From CAZENU01 sp965222125 (lineage in GTDB: Bacteria; Chloroflexota; Dehalococcoidia; Lucifugimonadales; CAZENU01), in the NCBI GenBank assembly GCA_965222125.1, contig CBDCTC010000001.1:20850-84849 (forward strand): a stretch of DNA of 64,000 nucleotides, read 5' to 3'. This document shows, one piece after another, positions 9,785-18,816 of the stretch (positions are counted from its first letter, which is position 1; every line of letters starts with the position of its first letter). The notes beneath the pieces are model-generated. The model was not told where the DNA came from, searched no databases, and saw only the letters and a list, made by a program, of their open reading frames with translations. A program made the translations under genes and the position numbers.

Positions 9785-10989
9785 TGTTCCGCGGCCGCCA
9801 GCTCGGGCTGATCACCGGCGCCGACTTCGTGGTGCGCTGCGCGTACCAGGTCGGCAAGGCGCCCGTGCTGCCCCTGTTCGCCGCGGCCCTTGGCGCGGGC
9901 GAGGTCTTTCTGGGGCTGATCGTCTCGGTGTCGACCTTGACCGGAATGCTGCTGAAGCCGCTCTTCGGCGTCCTGTCAGACCGGTGGGGCCGCCGCGTAT
10001 GGCTGCTGGCGGGCACCGGGCTGTTCACCGGGATGCCTTTCGCCTACCACCTTGTCGAGTCGCCGGAGCATCTGCTGACCGTGCGCCTGCTGCACGGGAC
10101 GGCGACTGCGATCTATGGCCCGGTGACGATCGCCTACGTCGCGGAGATGACGGCCGGCGGCAGGGCCGAGCGCATCGGCTGGTTCTCGCTGGCCCGCAAC
10201 GCCGGGTACATCGTCGGACCGCTTGCCGGCGGCGCAATGCTGGTGTTCATGGACCCGGTGACGATCTTCACCGTGGTCGGCTTCGTCAGCGCGCTCGCCT
10301 TCCTGCCGGTGCTCATGTTGCCCGAGGGCGCGCGAGTGCCCGCAGCGAGGCGTACGCGGGTGCTTGCCCAAGCCCGCCTGGCGGTCGCCTCGGCGCTAAG
10401 GACGCCCTCCGTCTGGCTCGCCGGCAGCCTCGATGCACAGTTCCTGGTCGCCAAGTACGCGGTGAAGACCTTCCTGCCGCTGCAGGCGCTGTCGCTCGGC
10501 GTCAGCCCGGCCATGGTCGGCGTGGTGCTCGCCGCCCAGGAGGCCGCGAGCATGGCCTTGAGCCCGCTGGGAGGCCGTATCGGCGACCGCGTCGGGTACA
10601 TGAAGTCGGTGCCCGCCGGCATGCTGGGCATGGCGGCCGCTCTGGTCCTGATGGCGCTGGCCGCGAGCGGTCCGGCCATGCTCGTCCCGGCCGTGCTCAT
10701 GGGAGTCGCGCAGGCGCTTGTGTTCCCGTCGACGATGGCGCTCGTGTCCACGGAGGCCGACGGACGCCACCTCGGCGCGGGTATGGGAATGATCGGCACG
10801 TTCAAGAACGCCGCGAAGATAACCGGGCCCGTCGCCGCGGGCGTGCTGGTGCACTACATCGGCTTTGAGGGCGCGCTGCTGGCGATGGCAGGCTTCGTGC
10901 TGCTGGCGACGGCCGCGATGTGGACTCGGTTCCGCGCCAGGACCGACGGCCGGTCGCGCGGCCGCGCCCTGCCGGCGACGCCGGCGTAG
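9784..10989 (+). CDS. MFS transporter
   Basis: 401 aa with about twelve hydrophobic segments. The MFS signature between segments 2 and 3 is visible as GVLSDRWGRRVW, with a degenerate second copy GGRIGDRVGYM between segments 8 and 9. The start ATG overlaps the stop of the BNR gene (TGATG), which indicates translational coupling and fixes the start. The substrate is not predictable. The neighbouring oxygenase and amidase make uptake or efflux of a small organic compound plausible. Confidence 0.88.
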   Translation: MFRGRQLGLITGADFVVRCAYQVGKAPVLPLFAAALGAGEVFLGLIVSVSTLTGMLLKPLFGVLSDRWGRRVWLLAGTGLFTGMPFAYHLVESPEHLLTVRLLHGTATAIYGPVTIAYVAEMTAGGRAERIGWFSLARNAGYIVGPLAGGAMLVFMDPVTIFTVVGFVSALAFLPVLMLPEGARVPAARRTRVLAQARLAVASALRTPSVWLAGSLDAQFLVAKYAVKTFLPLQALSLGVSPAMVGVVLAAQEAASMALSPLGGRIGDRVGYMKSVPAGMLGMAAALVLMALAASGPAMLVPAVLMGVAQALVFPSTMALVSTEADGRHLGAGMGMIGTFKNAAKITGPVAAGVLVHYIGFEGALLAMAGFVLLATAAMWTRFRARTDGRSRGRALPATPA

Positions 10990-11018
10990 GGCAAGAGGGC
11001 GGGGAGGTAATAGCCTTC

Positions 11019-11780
11019 ATGTCGGTACTGAGCAGCGAGCAGATCGAGGCGGCCGAGCGTGACGGCTACGTGCTGGTGCGCGGGATACAGACGCCTGAGC
11101 AGTGCGAGGCGTACATCCAGCGCATCCAGATGTACGCCGAAGGCGCGGTCGCGCCGCCGCCGGACATGCAGGTCCAGAGGGAGCCGAGAGTCGCCAGAGG
11201 AGAGCTGACCACCATCGGCGCCGACCTGAGGAAGATCACGCGAATCTGCCACCACGACGCGTTGTTTCGCGGGCTGGCGACCGATCCGACCATCGTCGGC
11301 GCGATGCAGCAGCTCATGGGCCCCGACCTGAAGCTCTTCAGGGGCGACGTGTTGATGAAGCCGCCGCTGGTTGGATCGGCCAAGGGGATGCACCAGGACT
11401 CGCCCTATTGGCCCATTGAGCCGATGGCGCTGTGGTCGTGCTGGATGCCCTTCGAGACGGCCACCGAGGAGAACGGGTGCATGACAGCCATCCCGGCCAG
11501 CCACAAGCTCGGGCCGCTTCCCCACGTCTCGGTCACCGACGACTACGTGGTGCCGCGGGAGAACTACGACGCATGCGCGGTCGTGTCGGTCCCGATGGAG
11601 CCCGGCGACGGGCTGCTGTTCCACAGTCTCCTGCTGCACGAGACCTCGGAGAACCGGTCCGAGTCGTCACGGCGGGCGATTACGATGTCGTACATGTCGG
11701 CCGGCTACACCCACACGGGACCGGCGCCCAAGCCCGACTACCTGAGAATATCGGGCGGCGATGTCCCCGGCGGCGTGTAG
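11019..11780 (+). CDS. Phytanoyl-CoA dioxygenase (PhyH) family Fe(II)/2-oxoglutarate oxygenase
   Basis: 253 aa. The iron-binding facial triad is visible: the HxD pair in MHQDSPYW and the distal histidine in LLLHETSENRS, followed by the Arg/Ser region that binds 2-oxoglutarate. PhyH-type enzymes hydroxylate small organic substrates in the cytoplasm. Start at ATG 11019 after GGGGAGG. It sits 30 bases after the MFS gene and about 50 before the amidase, so a shared transcript is likely. The substrate is unknown. Confidence 0.87.
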   Translation: MSVLSSEQIEAAERDGYVLVRGIQTPEQCEAYIQRIQMYAEGAVAPPPDMQVQREPRVARGELTTIGADLRKITRICHHDALFRGLATDPTIVGAMQQLMGPDLKLFRGDVLMKPPLVGSAKGMHQDSPYWPIEPMALWSCWMPFETATEENGCMTAIPASHKLGPLPHVSVTDDYVVPRENYDACAVVSVPMEPGDGLLFHSLLLHETSENRSESSRRAITMSYMSAGYTHTGPAPKPDYLRISGGDVPGGV

Positions 11781-11833
11781 GCGGGCCGCACCGGAGGCCG
11801 GATGAAACCGTACGCCGCGTCAGAGGCCCGAAA

Positions 11834-13258
11834 GTGAGCGCGCAGCCGCAGGCGCCGGGAGACGGCGTCGTCTTCGCCGGTATCAGGGAGCTTGGGGAGA
11901 TGGTGCGCGGCCGGCAGCTCTCGGCCGTGGAGCTCGCTGAGACCTTCCTCGACCGCCTGGAGACGATAGGCCCCCGGTACAACGCCGTCGTCACGGTGAC
12001 CCGCGACCGCGCTCTGGAGCAGGCCCGCCGCGCCGACGCGGAGATCGCGGCCGGGAGCTACCGGGGCCCGCTGCACGGCATACCCTACGGGGCGAAGGAC
12101 CTGCTGGCCACCTCGGGCGGCATCCCCACGACGTGGGGCGCGGAGCCGTTCCGCGATCAGCTCTTCGACTACGATGCGACCGTCGTCCGACGTCTGGAGG
12201 AGGCGGGCGCCGTGCTGGCGGCGAAGCTGTCGCTGGTGGAGCTTGCGGGCGGCATGGGCTACGAGGCGGCCGAGTCGGCCTTCAACGGCCCCGGAATCAA
12301 TCCGTGGAGTTCGGACCGGTGGGCAGGCGGCTCGTCAAGCGGCTCCGGCTCGGCGGTGTGCGCGGGCCTCGTCCCGTTCGCCATCGGGTCGGAGACTTGG
12401 GGGTCCATAGTGGGCCCGGCGTCCTACTGCGGCGTCGCGGGGCTGCGCCCGACATACGGCCGCGTCAGCCGGTACGGGGCGATGGCGCTGTCGTGGACGT
12501 TCGACAAGCTGGGCCCGCTGTGCCTGAACGCGGACGACTGCGGCCTGGTGCTGGACGCCATCGCCGGACCGGACCCGAACGACCCGTCCACCTCCGAGCG
12601 CGAATACGGGTACGATCCGGGCCCTGTCGGTCGGCGGCTCAGGCTTGGCCTGATAGCGGATCAGGCCGGCGCGGACGACGACGTGGAGGCCAATTTCCGT
12701 CGCGCGCTGACCAATCTGAGCGACGTGGCCGACATCGAGGAGGTCGTGCTTCCCGATCTCCCGTACGAGGCCGTGGCCTGGACGATTTCGGACGCCGAGA
12801 TGGGCAGCGCGTTCGACGAGCTTATCGAGAGCGGCGGGCTCTCCGGGCTGACCGCGCCGCAGGGCCGATACAAGCCGTATGCGCGGACCGCGATACTGGC
12901 CGTGGACTACCTCCGCGCTCTGCGGCTGCGCGCGGAGGTCGGCCGCCGAGTCGACGCGCTGCTGGCGGGCTATGACGCCATCGCAGCACCCGCGTCACGG
13001 TCGGTGGCGGCGACGATCGCGCGGGACCCCGAGTTCGACCCGGACGAACACCAGCCGCCGGACATCGTGGGTGCCATCGGGAACGCCTGCGGACTGCCGG
13101 CCGTCGTCGTCCCCAGCGGCTTCTCGCGAGAGGGACTGCCGACCGGCATCCAGTTCGTCGGCAGGGCATACGAAGACAACAGGGTGATAGCGGTCGCACG
13201 GGCCTATCAGGAGTTCACCGACTGGCACCTGCGGCGCCCGCCGGACATCGCCCCTTAG
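11834..13258 (+). CDS. Amidase (amidase signature family, GatA-like)
   Basis: 474 aa. The Ser-cisSer-Lys triad of amidase-signature enzymes is visible: the Lys in GIPYGAKDLL and the serines in GGSSSGSGSAV, followed by ETWGSIVGPASYCGVAGLRPTYG. Hydrolyses an amide bond in the cytoplasm. The GTG at 11834 is chosen because it lies just before the family N-terminus. There are no GatB/GatC genes beside it, so it is more likely a catabolic amidase than the tRNA amidotransferase subunit, although GatA cannot be excluded on motif alone. Confidence 0.88.
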   Translation: MSAQPQAPGDGVVFAGIRELGEMVRGRQLSAVELAETFLDRLETIGPRYNAVVTVTRDRALEQARRADAEIAAGSYRGPLHGIPYGAKDLLATSGGIPTTWGAEPFRDQLFDYDATVVRRLEEAGAVLAAKLSLVELAGGMGYEAAESAFNGPGINPWSSDRWAGGSSSGSGSAVCAGLVPFAIGSETWGSIVGPASYCGVAGLRPTYGRVSRYGAMALSWTFDKLGPLCLNADDCGLVLDAIAGPDPNDPSTSEREYGYDPGPVGRRLRLGLIADQAGADDDVEANFRRALTNLSDVADIEEVVLPDLPYEAVAWTISDAEMGSAFDELIESGGLSGLTAPQGRYKPYARTAILAVDYLRALRLRAEVGRRVDALLAGYDAIAAPASRSVAATIARDPEFDPDEHQPPDIVGAIGNACGLPAVVVPSGFSREGLPTGIQFVGRAYEDNRVIAVARAYQEFTDWHLRRPPDIAP

Positions 13259-13266
13259 GGCCGCGG

Positions 13267-13983
13267 CTACCACATCTTGCTGGGCGAGGCGATCTGCTCG
13301 CCGACCAGCTCGCCGCCGGCCAGGATGTGGCCGTCTATGGCCCTCAGGAACGCCTCTTTGGTGGCGCCCGAGTCGAGCTGCAGATCGATGTCCAACGCGT
13401 ACAGCCTGAAGAAGTACTGGCTGACCGAGTGGTCGTTGACCGCCGACGGAAGATAGGCTGACCGTCCCTTCATCACCCCGGCGTCGACGACGACCGGGGG
13501 CGGGCACGGGCCCGACCAGCCGATCTCGTTGTCGCTGTTGGTGCCCTGGACGGCGTTCGGCCCGACGTCCGCCGCGTCCGGCCCGTTGGGCACGGCTTCG
13601 GGCAGGGCCCTGACGTCGGGGGGAATACCCCACAGCAGCCAGTGGACCCACAACGCGCCCGGCGCCTGGTTGCTCTCGACCAGCAGCGCCAGGCTGACCG
13701 TTCCGTCTGGCAGGTCGCCCCAGGTTATCGGGACAGACACGCCCTCGTGTGTGCAGCTGTACTTTCGAGGAATGCGCCGCGTCTCGTCGAACTGCGTGCT
13801 CGTCACGGCGATGGTCAGGTCGACCTGATGCGTCAGCGCGTACTCCCCGATGGTCGGGTCCGAGCCACCGCCAGTCTCCGCCGCCGGTGCGGCGCCTCCG
13901 TCGTCGCTGGAGCATGCGGCGGTCAGCAGAACCGCGGCCACGGATGCGGCAACGAACGATCTGAGACGCGTCATCTCTGTCAT
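13267..13983 (-). CDS. YbhB/YbcL-type PEBP lipoprotein (paralogue 1)
   Basis: 238 aa. Signal peptide with lipobox VLLTAACSS, a short acidic/Gly linker, then the phosphatidylethanolamine-binding-protein-like fold: VPITWGDLPDGTVSLALLVES, GALWVHWLLWGIPPD and WSGPCPPP. Bacterial PEBP (YbhB/YbcL) proteins bind small anionic ligands but have no settled role. It is convergent with the amidase (8 bases apart) and is the first of four PEBP lipoproteins in this window (others at 41.0, 57.2 and 58.1 kb). An in-frame ATG at 13974 is an alternative start. Confidence 0.85.
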   Translation of the reverse strand: MTEMTRLRSFVAASVAAVLLTAACSSDDGGAAPAAETGGGSDPTIGEYALTHQVDLTIAVTSTQFDETRRIPRKYSCTHEGVSVPITWGDLPDGTVSLALLVESNQAPGALWVHWLLWGIPPDVRALPEAVPNGPDAADVGPNAVQGTNSDNEIGWSGPCPPPVVVDAGVMKGRSAYLPSAVNDHSVSQYFFRLYALDIDLQLDSGATKEAFLRAIDGHILAGGELVGEQIASPSKMW

Positions 13984-14126
13984 GACCCCATGCAACTGGC
14001 TCAGCCGACGCTGCGGTACTCGCCAGACGGATATAGGACGCCGCGAAGGTGCGGCCGCCTCGCCGGCTTGGCGAATCGTCCAAAGATGCGGCAAAGCGGC
14101 ACCAGCCTTCCGCTTCGCTGGGACCC

Positions 14127-14393
14127 TTAGCGTGACGCCCGCTCGAACAACGCCTCGCGTAGCCCGTCGAGCAGCCCTTCGAGCCGGGCTTGGCCCTTCT
14201 CCAATGACGCGATGCGAGTTTCCATCCCCTCGAGGCGGCCATCGATGCGGCCATCGAGTGCGTCGATGCGCTTTTCGATGCGCGTCTCCAATGCGCCGAT
14301 GCGCCTATCAGTGCGTTGCATGGCCGTGAAGACCACGGCTGCGAGCGCAACGCCGACGGCCAAGATGCTGATGAGCTCAGGCGACATGCTCAT
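14127..14393 (-). CDS. Small membrane-anchored coiled-coil protein
   Basis: 88 aa. An N-terminal transmembrane segment (ISILAVGVALAAVVFTAM) is followed by about 60 residues of heptad-like helix (TRIEKRIDALDGRIDGRLEGMETRIASLEKGQ). Proteins of this layout are common and small; no function is assigned. It lies 28 bases from the HSDR_N gene on the same strand and may be co-transcribed with it. Confidence 0.65.
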   Translation of the reverse strand: MSMSPELISILAVGVALAAVVFTAMQRTDRRIGALETRIEKRIDALDGRIDGRLEGMETRIASLEKGQARLEGLLDGLREALFERASR

Positions 14394-14420
14394 ATCCTAC
14401 CACGTCCCAACGCCGCCGAA

Positions 14421-15359
14421 TCAGGGGAACCGGACCTTGAACTGCGCCGGGTCCTGGCCTACATGCTGAATTGTGAATTGAGTGGCCTTGACGATCTGTC
14501 CGACGTTGCCACGAGCCTCGACGTATAGCGACCCGACCTGAGCGACAGGATGGAATTGTTTCCCGCTGGGATGAACAGGGCTGACAGCTACCCTATAGGC
14601 TCTGCTGTTGGGAGGCCGTACAGGGCAGTGGGCTGCATTGAGGTGGTTGTTTTCGACAAGCCATCGGCTAACCTCAATCAATATCGATCTCCATGCCGAA
14701 GCCGGGACGACCGAATTGTCGGGAAGCCTGATTTCTCTCGGCGGAGCATCTCCTGATTGCGGGTCCAACTCCGATATTGGCTGCCACTCGTGTTCGTCCA
14801 CACCTGGACCATTTGTCGTTCCGTTCTCAGGAAAGGATTGACCGTTCGATGGTATCGCTGGAGGTTGTCCGGCGACGACGTGGCCTGCCTCTACGGCGGG
14901 CCGCCACAGTGCCAACGCCTGCAGACACGCCTCAGCCGGCGGCTGGTCCTTCAGGTCGAACGAGACGATCCGCTTTTCGTCTATGGGCACGGGCCTGTGC
15001 GTCTCGTAGACCTCCCAGAGCTGGCCGTCGGTCACCGAGAAGTGCTTTGTGCCCTCCATCAGGCAGTAGTTGATCCCCTGGGCGAGAACCGCGTCCCGCA
15101 GTGGTGTGCCCAACTTCTTGGCCTCCACCATCATTGCTGGGCTCCCGTTGTCGAGAAGGGCGTAGTCGGCAGACACGCCGCCGGACCGGTACTCCGGGAC
15201 CACCAACTCCGGATCGGTGGTATCCCAGCCCAGCTCTCGCAGCAAGGGATCGATCAAGGCGTAGCGGGTCAACGCCTCGCTCTGTCTGAGCTTGTCGCCG
15301 TGCGTGTCGATGCGCTCGCGGAGCTTATGGACGAGGGCCAGCAGGCTTTCGAGCGGCAT
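14421..15359 (-). CDS. Type I restriction endonuclease R subunit N-terminal-like (HSDR_N) protein
   Basis: 312 aa. The first half matches the HSDR_N / PD-(D/E)xK nuclease fold: YALIDPLLRELGWDTTDPELVVPEY, then SADYALL and MMVEAKKLG supplying the acidic and E-x-K catalytic residues. There is no helicase domain and no hsdM/hsdS nearby, so this is a stand-alone nuclease-like protein rather than a full type I system. The second half (WQPISELD onward) is of unknown fold. Possible roles include defence or DNA repair; this is inference. Confidence 0.78.
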   Translation of the reverse strand: MPLESLLALVHKLRERIDTHGDKLRQSEALTRYALIDPLLRELGWDTTDPELVVPEYRSGGVSADYALLDNGSPAMMVEAKKLGTPLRDAVLAQGINYCLMEGTKHFSVTDGQLWEVYETHRPVPIDEKRIVSFDLKDQPPAEACLQALALWRPAVEAGHVVAGQPPAIPSNGQSFPENGTTNGPGVDEHEWQPISELDPQSGDAPPREIRLPDNSVVPASAWRSILIEVSRWLVENNHLNAAHCPVRPPNSRAYRVAVSPVHPSGKQFHPVAQVGSLYVEARGNVGQIVKATQFTIQHVGQDPAQFKVRFP

Positions 15360-15549
15360 ACGATGCGTTCCCTCCTCAGATCGGCCGATTGTATCAGATG
15401 CCGACGCCCGCCCATTCCGATTCCTGTCGAATGGCGGTTCAAGACCGCGTATCCGCGCATTCCCCGGTGGGGGCGCTCGCGGGATAAATCGTGGTAGAGT
15501 GTGTCGTCCGCATGGGCCAGCGGAGCAATCGACCCTGGGAGGCCATTTC

Positions 15550-17298
15550 TTGGCGTCGGCACCAGCTTCTCAGAACCCCCGATACGAGGCGCACGAAAGA
15601 CCACCCCTCCGGGTCACCCTCGGCCTGGGCCTGCAGTTCAGCTTCATCGCCTCCGCGACTCTGCTGATAACGCCGGTCATCGTGGCCACGGCGTCCGGAG
15701 AGGGCGACCCGTACCTGGTGTGGATGGTCTTCGCCTCGCTGCTCGTCGTCGGGGTGGCAACGCTGGTGCAGGTCCGACGGGTGGGGCCCGTCGGCGCCGG
15801 GTCCGTCCTTCCGATGGCCACGGCCCCGTTCGCGATCCCGTTCTGCATCACGGCGGTGACGGACGGCGGGCCGTCGACGCTGATGGCGCTGACCCTCGTC
15901 ACGGCGGCAATCCAGCTAGCGATCTCGAAGTGGCTGTTCATCCTGAGGCGGGTCGTCACGCCGACCGTGGGCGGCACGGTGATGATGATACTCTCGGTCA
16001 CGCTGTCCTCCGTCGTCTTCGGACTGCTGGACGACGCGGCGGAGCTCGAGCCCGTCGCCGCGCCCTTGACCGCATTCGTGACGCTGGTCGTGGTCGCGGT
16101 GCTGCTGCTTCGGGGCTCGGCCGTGGTGCGTCTCTGGGCGCCCGTGATCGGCATAGTCGTCGGCTGCGTCACGGCGGCGGCGTTGGGCATCTACGAGCCG
16201 GACGCACTGTTGCAGGCCCGCTGGGTGGGGCCACCAACTGAACTGCCGGATCTCGGACTCGACTTCGGCGTCGCGTTCTGGACGCTCATCCCAGCGTTCC
16301 TCTTCCTGGGCGTGATCATCTCCATCCAGGTGAACGGGGAGTCGATCACCAAGCAGCGCGTCTCATGGCGTGACGACAGGGCCGTCGACTTCAGGGAGGT
16401 GCAGGGATCGCTCTCCGGCGGCGGGGTGTCCAATCTGCTCGCCGGCATGACGGGCGCGGTGCCGAACATCATCAACGCGGGCATCATCTCGTTCACGCAG
16501 ATCACCGGCGTCGCCTCCCGAACGGTCGGCTACTGCATCGGCGCGACGTTCATCGTGGTCGCTTTCCTGCCCAAGGTGTCGGGGCTGCTCAGCACCATAC
16601 CGGGGCCCGTCATGACGGGCTACCTCATCATGGTGACCGGGACCCTGTTCGTCGAAGGCGCGCGGACCGTCATCCAGACCGAGCAGGACAGGCAGAAGCT
16701 CACCGCGGCGGGAGTCGCCTTCTGGCTTGGCGCCGCCTTCCAGTTCGACCTGTTCACGTTGCCGAACGCTGGCCCCGTACTGGACGCGCTGCTGTCGAGC
16801 GGCGTGACGACCGGGGGACTCGCCATCGTGGCGATGGTAGTGTTCCTGGAGCTCACGGGCCAGCGCCGCATGCGCTTTCGCTCGCAGCTCGACATCGACG
16901 CCCTGCCGGATCTGAACGCGTTCATCGCGAAGTTCGCGGCCCGCAGCGGATGGGACGCCGCCATGGTGGACCGGCTGAACGCGGTCGCGGAGGAGACACT
17001 CCTGACTCTGTCGCCGCTGGACTTGGACCTGGAAGCGGAGGAGAACGGCCAGAGCGAGCGGGGACTGGTCGTTCTCGCGTCCAAAGACGGTCTGGAGGCG
17101 GAGCTGGAGTTCATCGGCGGCGGGAACGAAGAGAACCTGGAGGACCGGATCAGGCAGCTCCAGCAACATGACTCGGAGACTCCGGCGGAGCGTGAGATCT
17201 CGCTCCAGCTTCTAGGGCACTACGCCTCTTCCGTACAGCATCAGCAGTACCACGACACCGAGGTCATAACGGTACGCGTCGTGCCGCCCGAGGCGTGA
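15550..17298 (+). CDS. NCS2-family (xanthine/uracil) permease fused to a C-terminal ATPase-like domain
   Basis: 582 aa. Residues 20-440 form about a dozen membrane segments with NCS2 features (LPMATAPFAIPF, GGGVSNLLAGMTGAVPN, SRTVGYCIGATFIVVAFLPK). A cytoplasmic C-terminal domain of roughly 130 residues follows, with DRLNAVAEETLLTL resembling the N-box of HATPase_c/anti-sigma kinases and a charged tail. The start is TTG 15550, because upstream codons overlap the divergent HSDR_N gene and TTG gives the expected N-terminus. The permease part is well supported; the ATPase-like assignment is inference. A nucleobase substrate is probable. Confidence 0.82.
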   Translation: MASAPASQNPRYEAHERPPLRVTLGLGLQFSFIASATLLITPVIVATASGEGDPYLVWMVFASLLVVGVATLVQVRRVGPVGAGSVLPMATAPFAIPFCITAVTDGGPSTLMALTLVTAAIQLAISKWLFILRRVVTPTVGGTVMMILSVTLSSVVFGLLDDAAELEPVAAPLTAFVTLVVVAVLLLRGSAVVRLWAPVIGIVVGCVTAAALGIYEPDALLQARWVGPPTELPDLGLDFGVAFWTLIPAFLFLGVIISIQVNGESITKQRVSWRDDRAVDFREVQGSLSGGGVSNLLAGMTGAVPNIINAGIISFTQITGVASRTVGYCIGATFIVVAFLPKVSGLLSTIPGPVMTGYLIMVTGTLFVEGARTVIQTEQDRQKLTAAGVAFWLGAAFQFDLFTLPNAGPVLDALLSSGVTTGGLAIVAMVVFLELTGQRRMRFRSQLDIDALPDLNAFIAKFAARSGWDAAMVDRLNAVAEETLLTLSPLDLDLEAEENGQSERGLVVLASKDGLEAELEFIGGGNEENLEDRIRQLQQHDSETPAEREISLQLLGHYASSVQHQQYHDTEVITVRVVPPEA

Positions 17299-17403
17299 CG
17301 CGCGACGTCGATTGCAGGCAGCCTGGAATGGCGCGGAGACCGCCTGTCGCTCCGCCGCGCGAGCCTCGGCGATGTTCCGGGCGTCGCGTTCCACCGCGAC
17401 GGG

Positions 17404-17874
17404 ATGGACGCGGCCGGGCCTACAGGTCGCGACTCTCCCGTCGGCTGGTTCTCCCTGGGCGGGCCGTGGATGCACGACCACTTCTGCTCACGGCACGTTC
17501 GCGTTTACCTCGATCTGGGGTGGGACTGCTGGGTCGGCGAGCGCGGCGACGGGACGGTCGCGGGCAGCGTCGAGATATGCTATGCCGTCGAGCCCCCGCC
17601 GTTCGGACGATACGCCCACCTGGATCTCCTGGAGCTAGCCGACGACCTCCTGTGCGGAGAGGTCGAGGAGTGGATACTCGACCGCTGCGAGTCCCGCGCC
17701 CTCGCCCGCGGCTTCGACAGGTTCTGGTGCCGGCCCGTGGGCTCGGGCGGGAGCCTGGACGTTCTGACCAGATGCGGGTACGTGGAGCGCTGGCGGAACG
17801 GTTGGGTGACGGTCCTCGACCTGGGCCGCGTCGAGGCGCCCCCGCACGACGAACGTCAACTGCTGGGCGACTAG
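17404..17874 (+). CDS. GNAT-like acetyltransferase, N-terminal part (possibly one broken gene with the next)
   Basis: 156 aa. WRGDRLSLRRASLGD (upstream of the ATG, same frame) and HVRVYLDLGWDCWVGERGDGTVAG resemble a GNAT-fold protein, ending in RCGYVERWRNGWVTVLDL. Homology-like sequence extends upstream of the ATG back to the permease stop without a normal start codon, and continues in the same frame after the TAG at 17872-17874. It may be the first half of a two-domain GNAT gene cut by a nonsense codon, or two separate genes. No acetyl-CoA motif is clear, so the family call is weak. Confidence 0.45.
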   Translation: MDAAGPTGRDSPVGWFSLGGPWMHDHFCSRHVRVYLDLGWDCWVGERGDGTVAGSVEICYAVEPPPFGRYAHLDLLELADDLLCGEVEEWILDRCESRALARGFDRFWCRPVGSGGSLDVLTRCGYVERWRNGWVTVLDLGRVEAPPHDERQLLGD

Positions 17875-17988
17875 GACGGGGAGGCGTCGGACCTGCTGGC
17901 GCTCAATCGCCGTGAGTCGGCCTCGTACCGCTGGCGGTACCTGTGGCGGCCGGTCCTGGCGCCCGAGGCGTCGGACTTTCCGACCGAC

Positions 17989-18297
17989 GTGTCGCTTTCG
18001 GGCCGGAGCGTCACGCTGCGCGGCCGCCGACCCGCGAACGTCCTGGTGAACGTCTGGAGGTGGCGCGACCCTCGGTCTGCCTGGGTCGATCTGTGGGTCG
18101 ATCCTGACCTCGCCACCGATGCCGGATACGTCTCAGACATGGTCGCCGTCGCGTGTCGGCGGGCGTCGTCGATGGGCGCGAGCTCCGCGGAGGTGGTCGT
18201 CTCGGAGTCGATTCGCGGGGAGATCGAACAGCGATTCGACGCGGTGGCCGTCGATCTCAAGATGGGCGACCCGTGGCTGATGAAGGAGCTGGGCTAA
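17989..18297 (+). CDS. GNAT-like C-terminal part, in frame with the preceding ORF
   Basis: 102 aa from GTG 17989. Coding-like sequence (LALNRRESASYRWRYLW) already begins right after the TAG of the preceding frame, in the same frame, with no good start between 17875 and 17989. The segment contains WVDLWVDPDLATDAGYVSDMVAVACRRASSMG, compatible with the second half of an acetyltransferase-like fold. It is most simply read as the remainder of the 17404 gene after a nonsense mutation. Confidence 0.4.
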   Translation: MSLSGRSVTLRGRRPANVLVNVWRWRDPRSAWVDLWVDPDLATDAGYVSDMVAVACRRASSMGASSAEVVVSESIRGEIEQRFDAVAVDLKMGDPWLMKELG

Positions 18298-18305
18298 CGA
18301 ATAAA

Positions 18306-18342
18306 CCTTGCAATTCTGGCACAGTAGGACAGATTTGCAAGG
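18306..18342. repeat. Perfect 8-bp inverted repeat (CCTTGCAA / TTGCAAGG)
   Basis: Two 8-base arms separated by 21 bases directly downstream of the GNAT-like frame and upstream (in + coordinates) of the tRNA-Gly. There is no T-run, so it is not a standard intrinsic terminator. It could be a weak hairpin or an operator; it may be chance. Confidence 0.35.
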
Positions 18343-18443
18343 ATGAGAGTAGTCCGACGCTCGAAGGTGCGGCTTCAGAGCCTGCTTGTCGAGTACCCCG
18401 CTGCCGCACTCCTCAGCCCGCGCTGGGTCGGCAGATCGTGTTG

Positions 18444-18518
18444 TGGAGCGGGAGACCGGATTCGAACCGGCGACACCCTGCTTGGAAGGCAGGAACTCTA
18501 CCGCTGAGTTACTCCCGC
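18444..18518 (-). tRNA. tRNA-Gly (anticodon TCC)
   Basis: Reads GCGGGAGTAACTCAGCGGTA at the 5' end. Acceptor arms GCGGGAG/CTCCCGC pair perfectly, the anticodon stem CCTGC/GCAGG encloses loop CTTCCAA (anticodon TCC), and the T-arm is CCGGTTCGAATCCGG. The terminal CCA is encoded (18446-18444). It decodes GGA and, by wobble, GGG. Confidence 0.97.
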
Positions 18519-18816
18519 TCACTTCAAGACTAGGTCTCCGGGCCCGTCCAAGTCAAGCCCGTCCGGGTAACCGATCAGCCCTGATGAGAACGACCGGGTC
18601 CGGGCACCCCGGGGCCCGTTCCGCGCACTGATAAACGTGATCGGCCTGCGTGGACTCCGGCCTTGACAAGTCGGCGGCATCTACTGTTGTCTATCGTTTA
18701 GAAGGCGTCGTCAGGCATACTTGGACGGATGGCCGCTGCAGGCCATCATGTCTGGGCTGTCGACCGGTTCGACAACGAGAGGCCGGCCAAGGAGTTCGGC
18801 CGATGGAGGAGTGGGA

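Noticed and set aside
14421..15359. Type I restriction-modification system
   Set aside because: Only an HSDR_N nuclease-like domain is present; no helicase part, methyltransferase or specificity subunit.
18153..18533. Plus-strand ORFs over the tRNA region (ending SNRRHPAWKAGTLPLSYS)
   Set aside because: This phrase is the usual false translation of a tRNA gene read antisense; the tRNA-Gly explains it.
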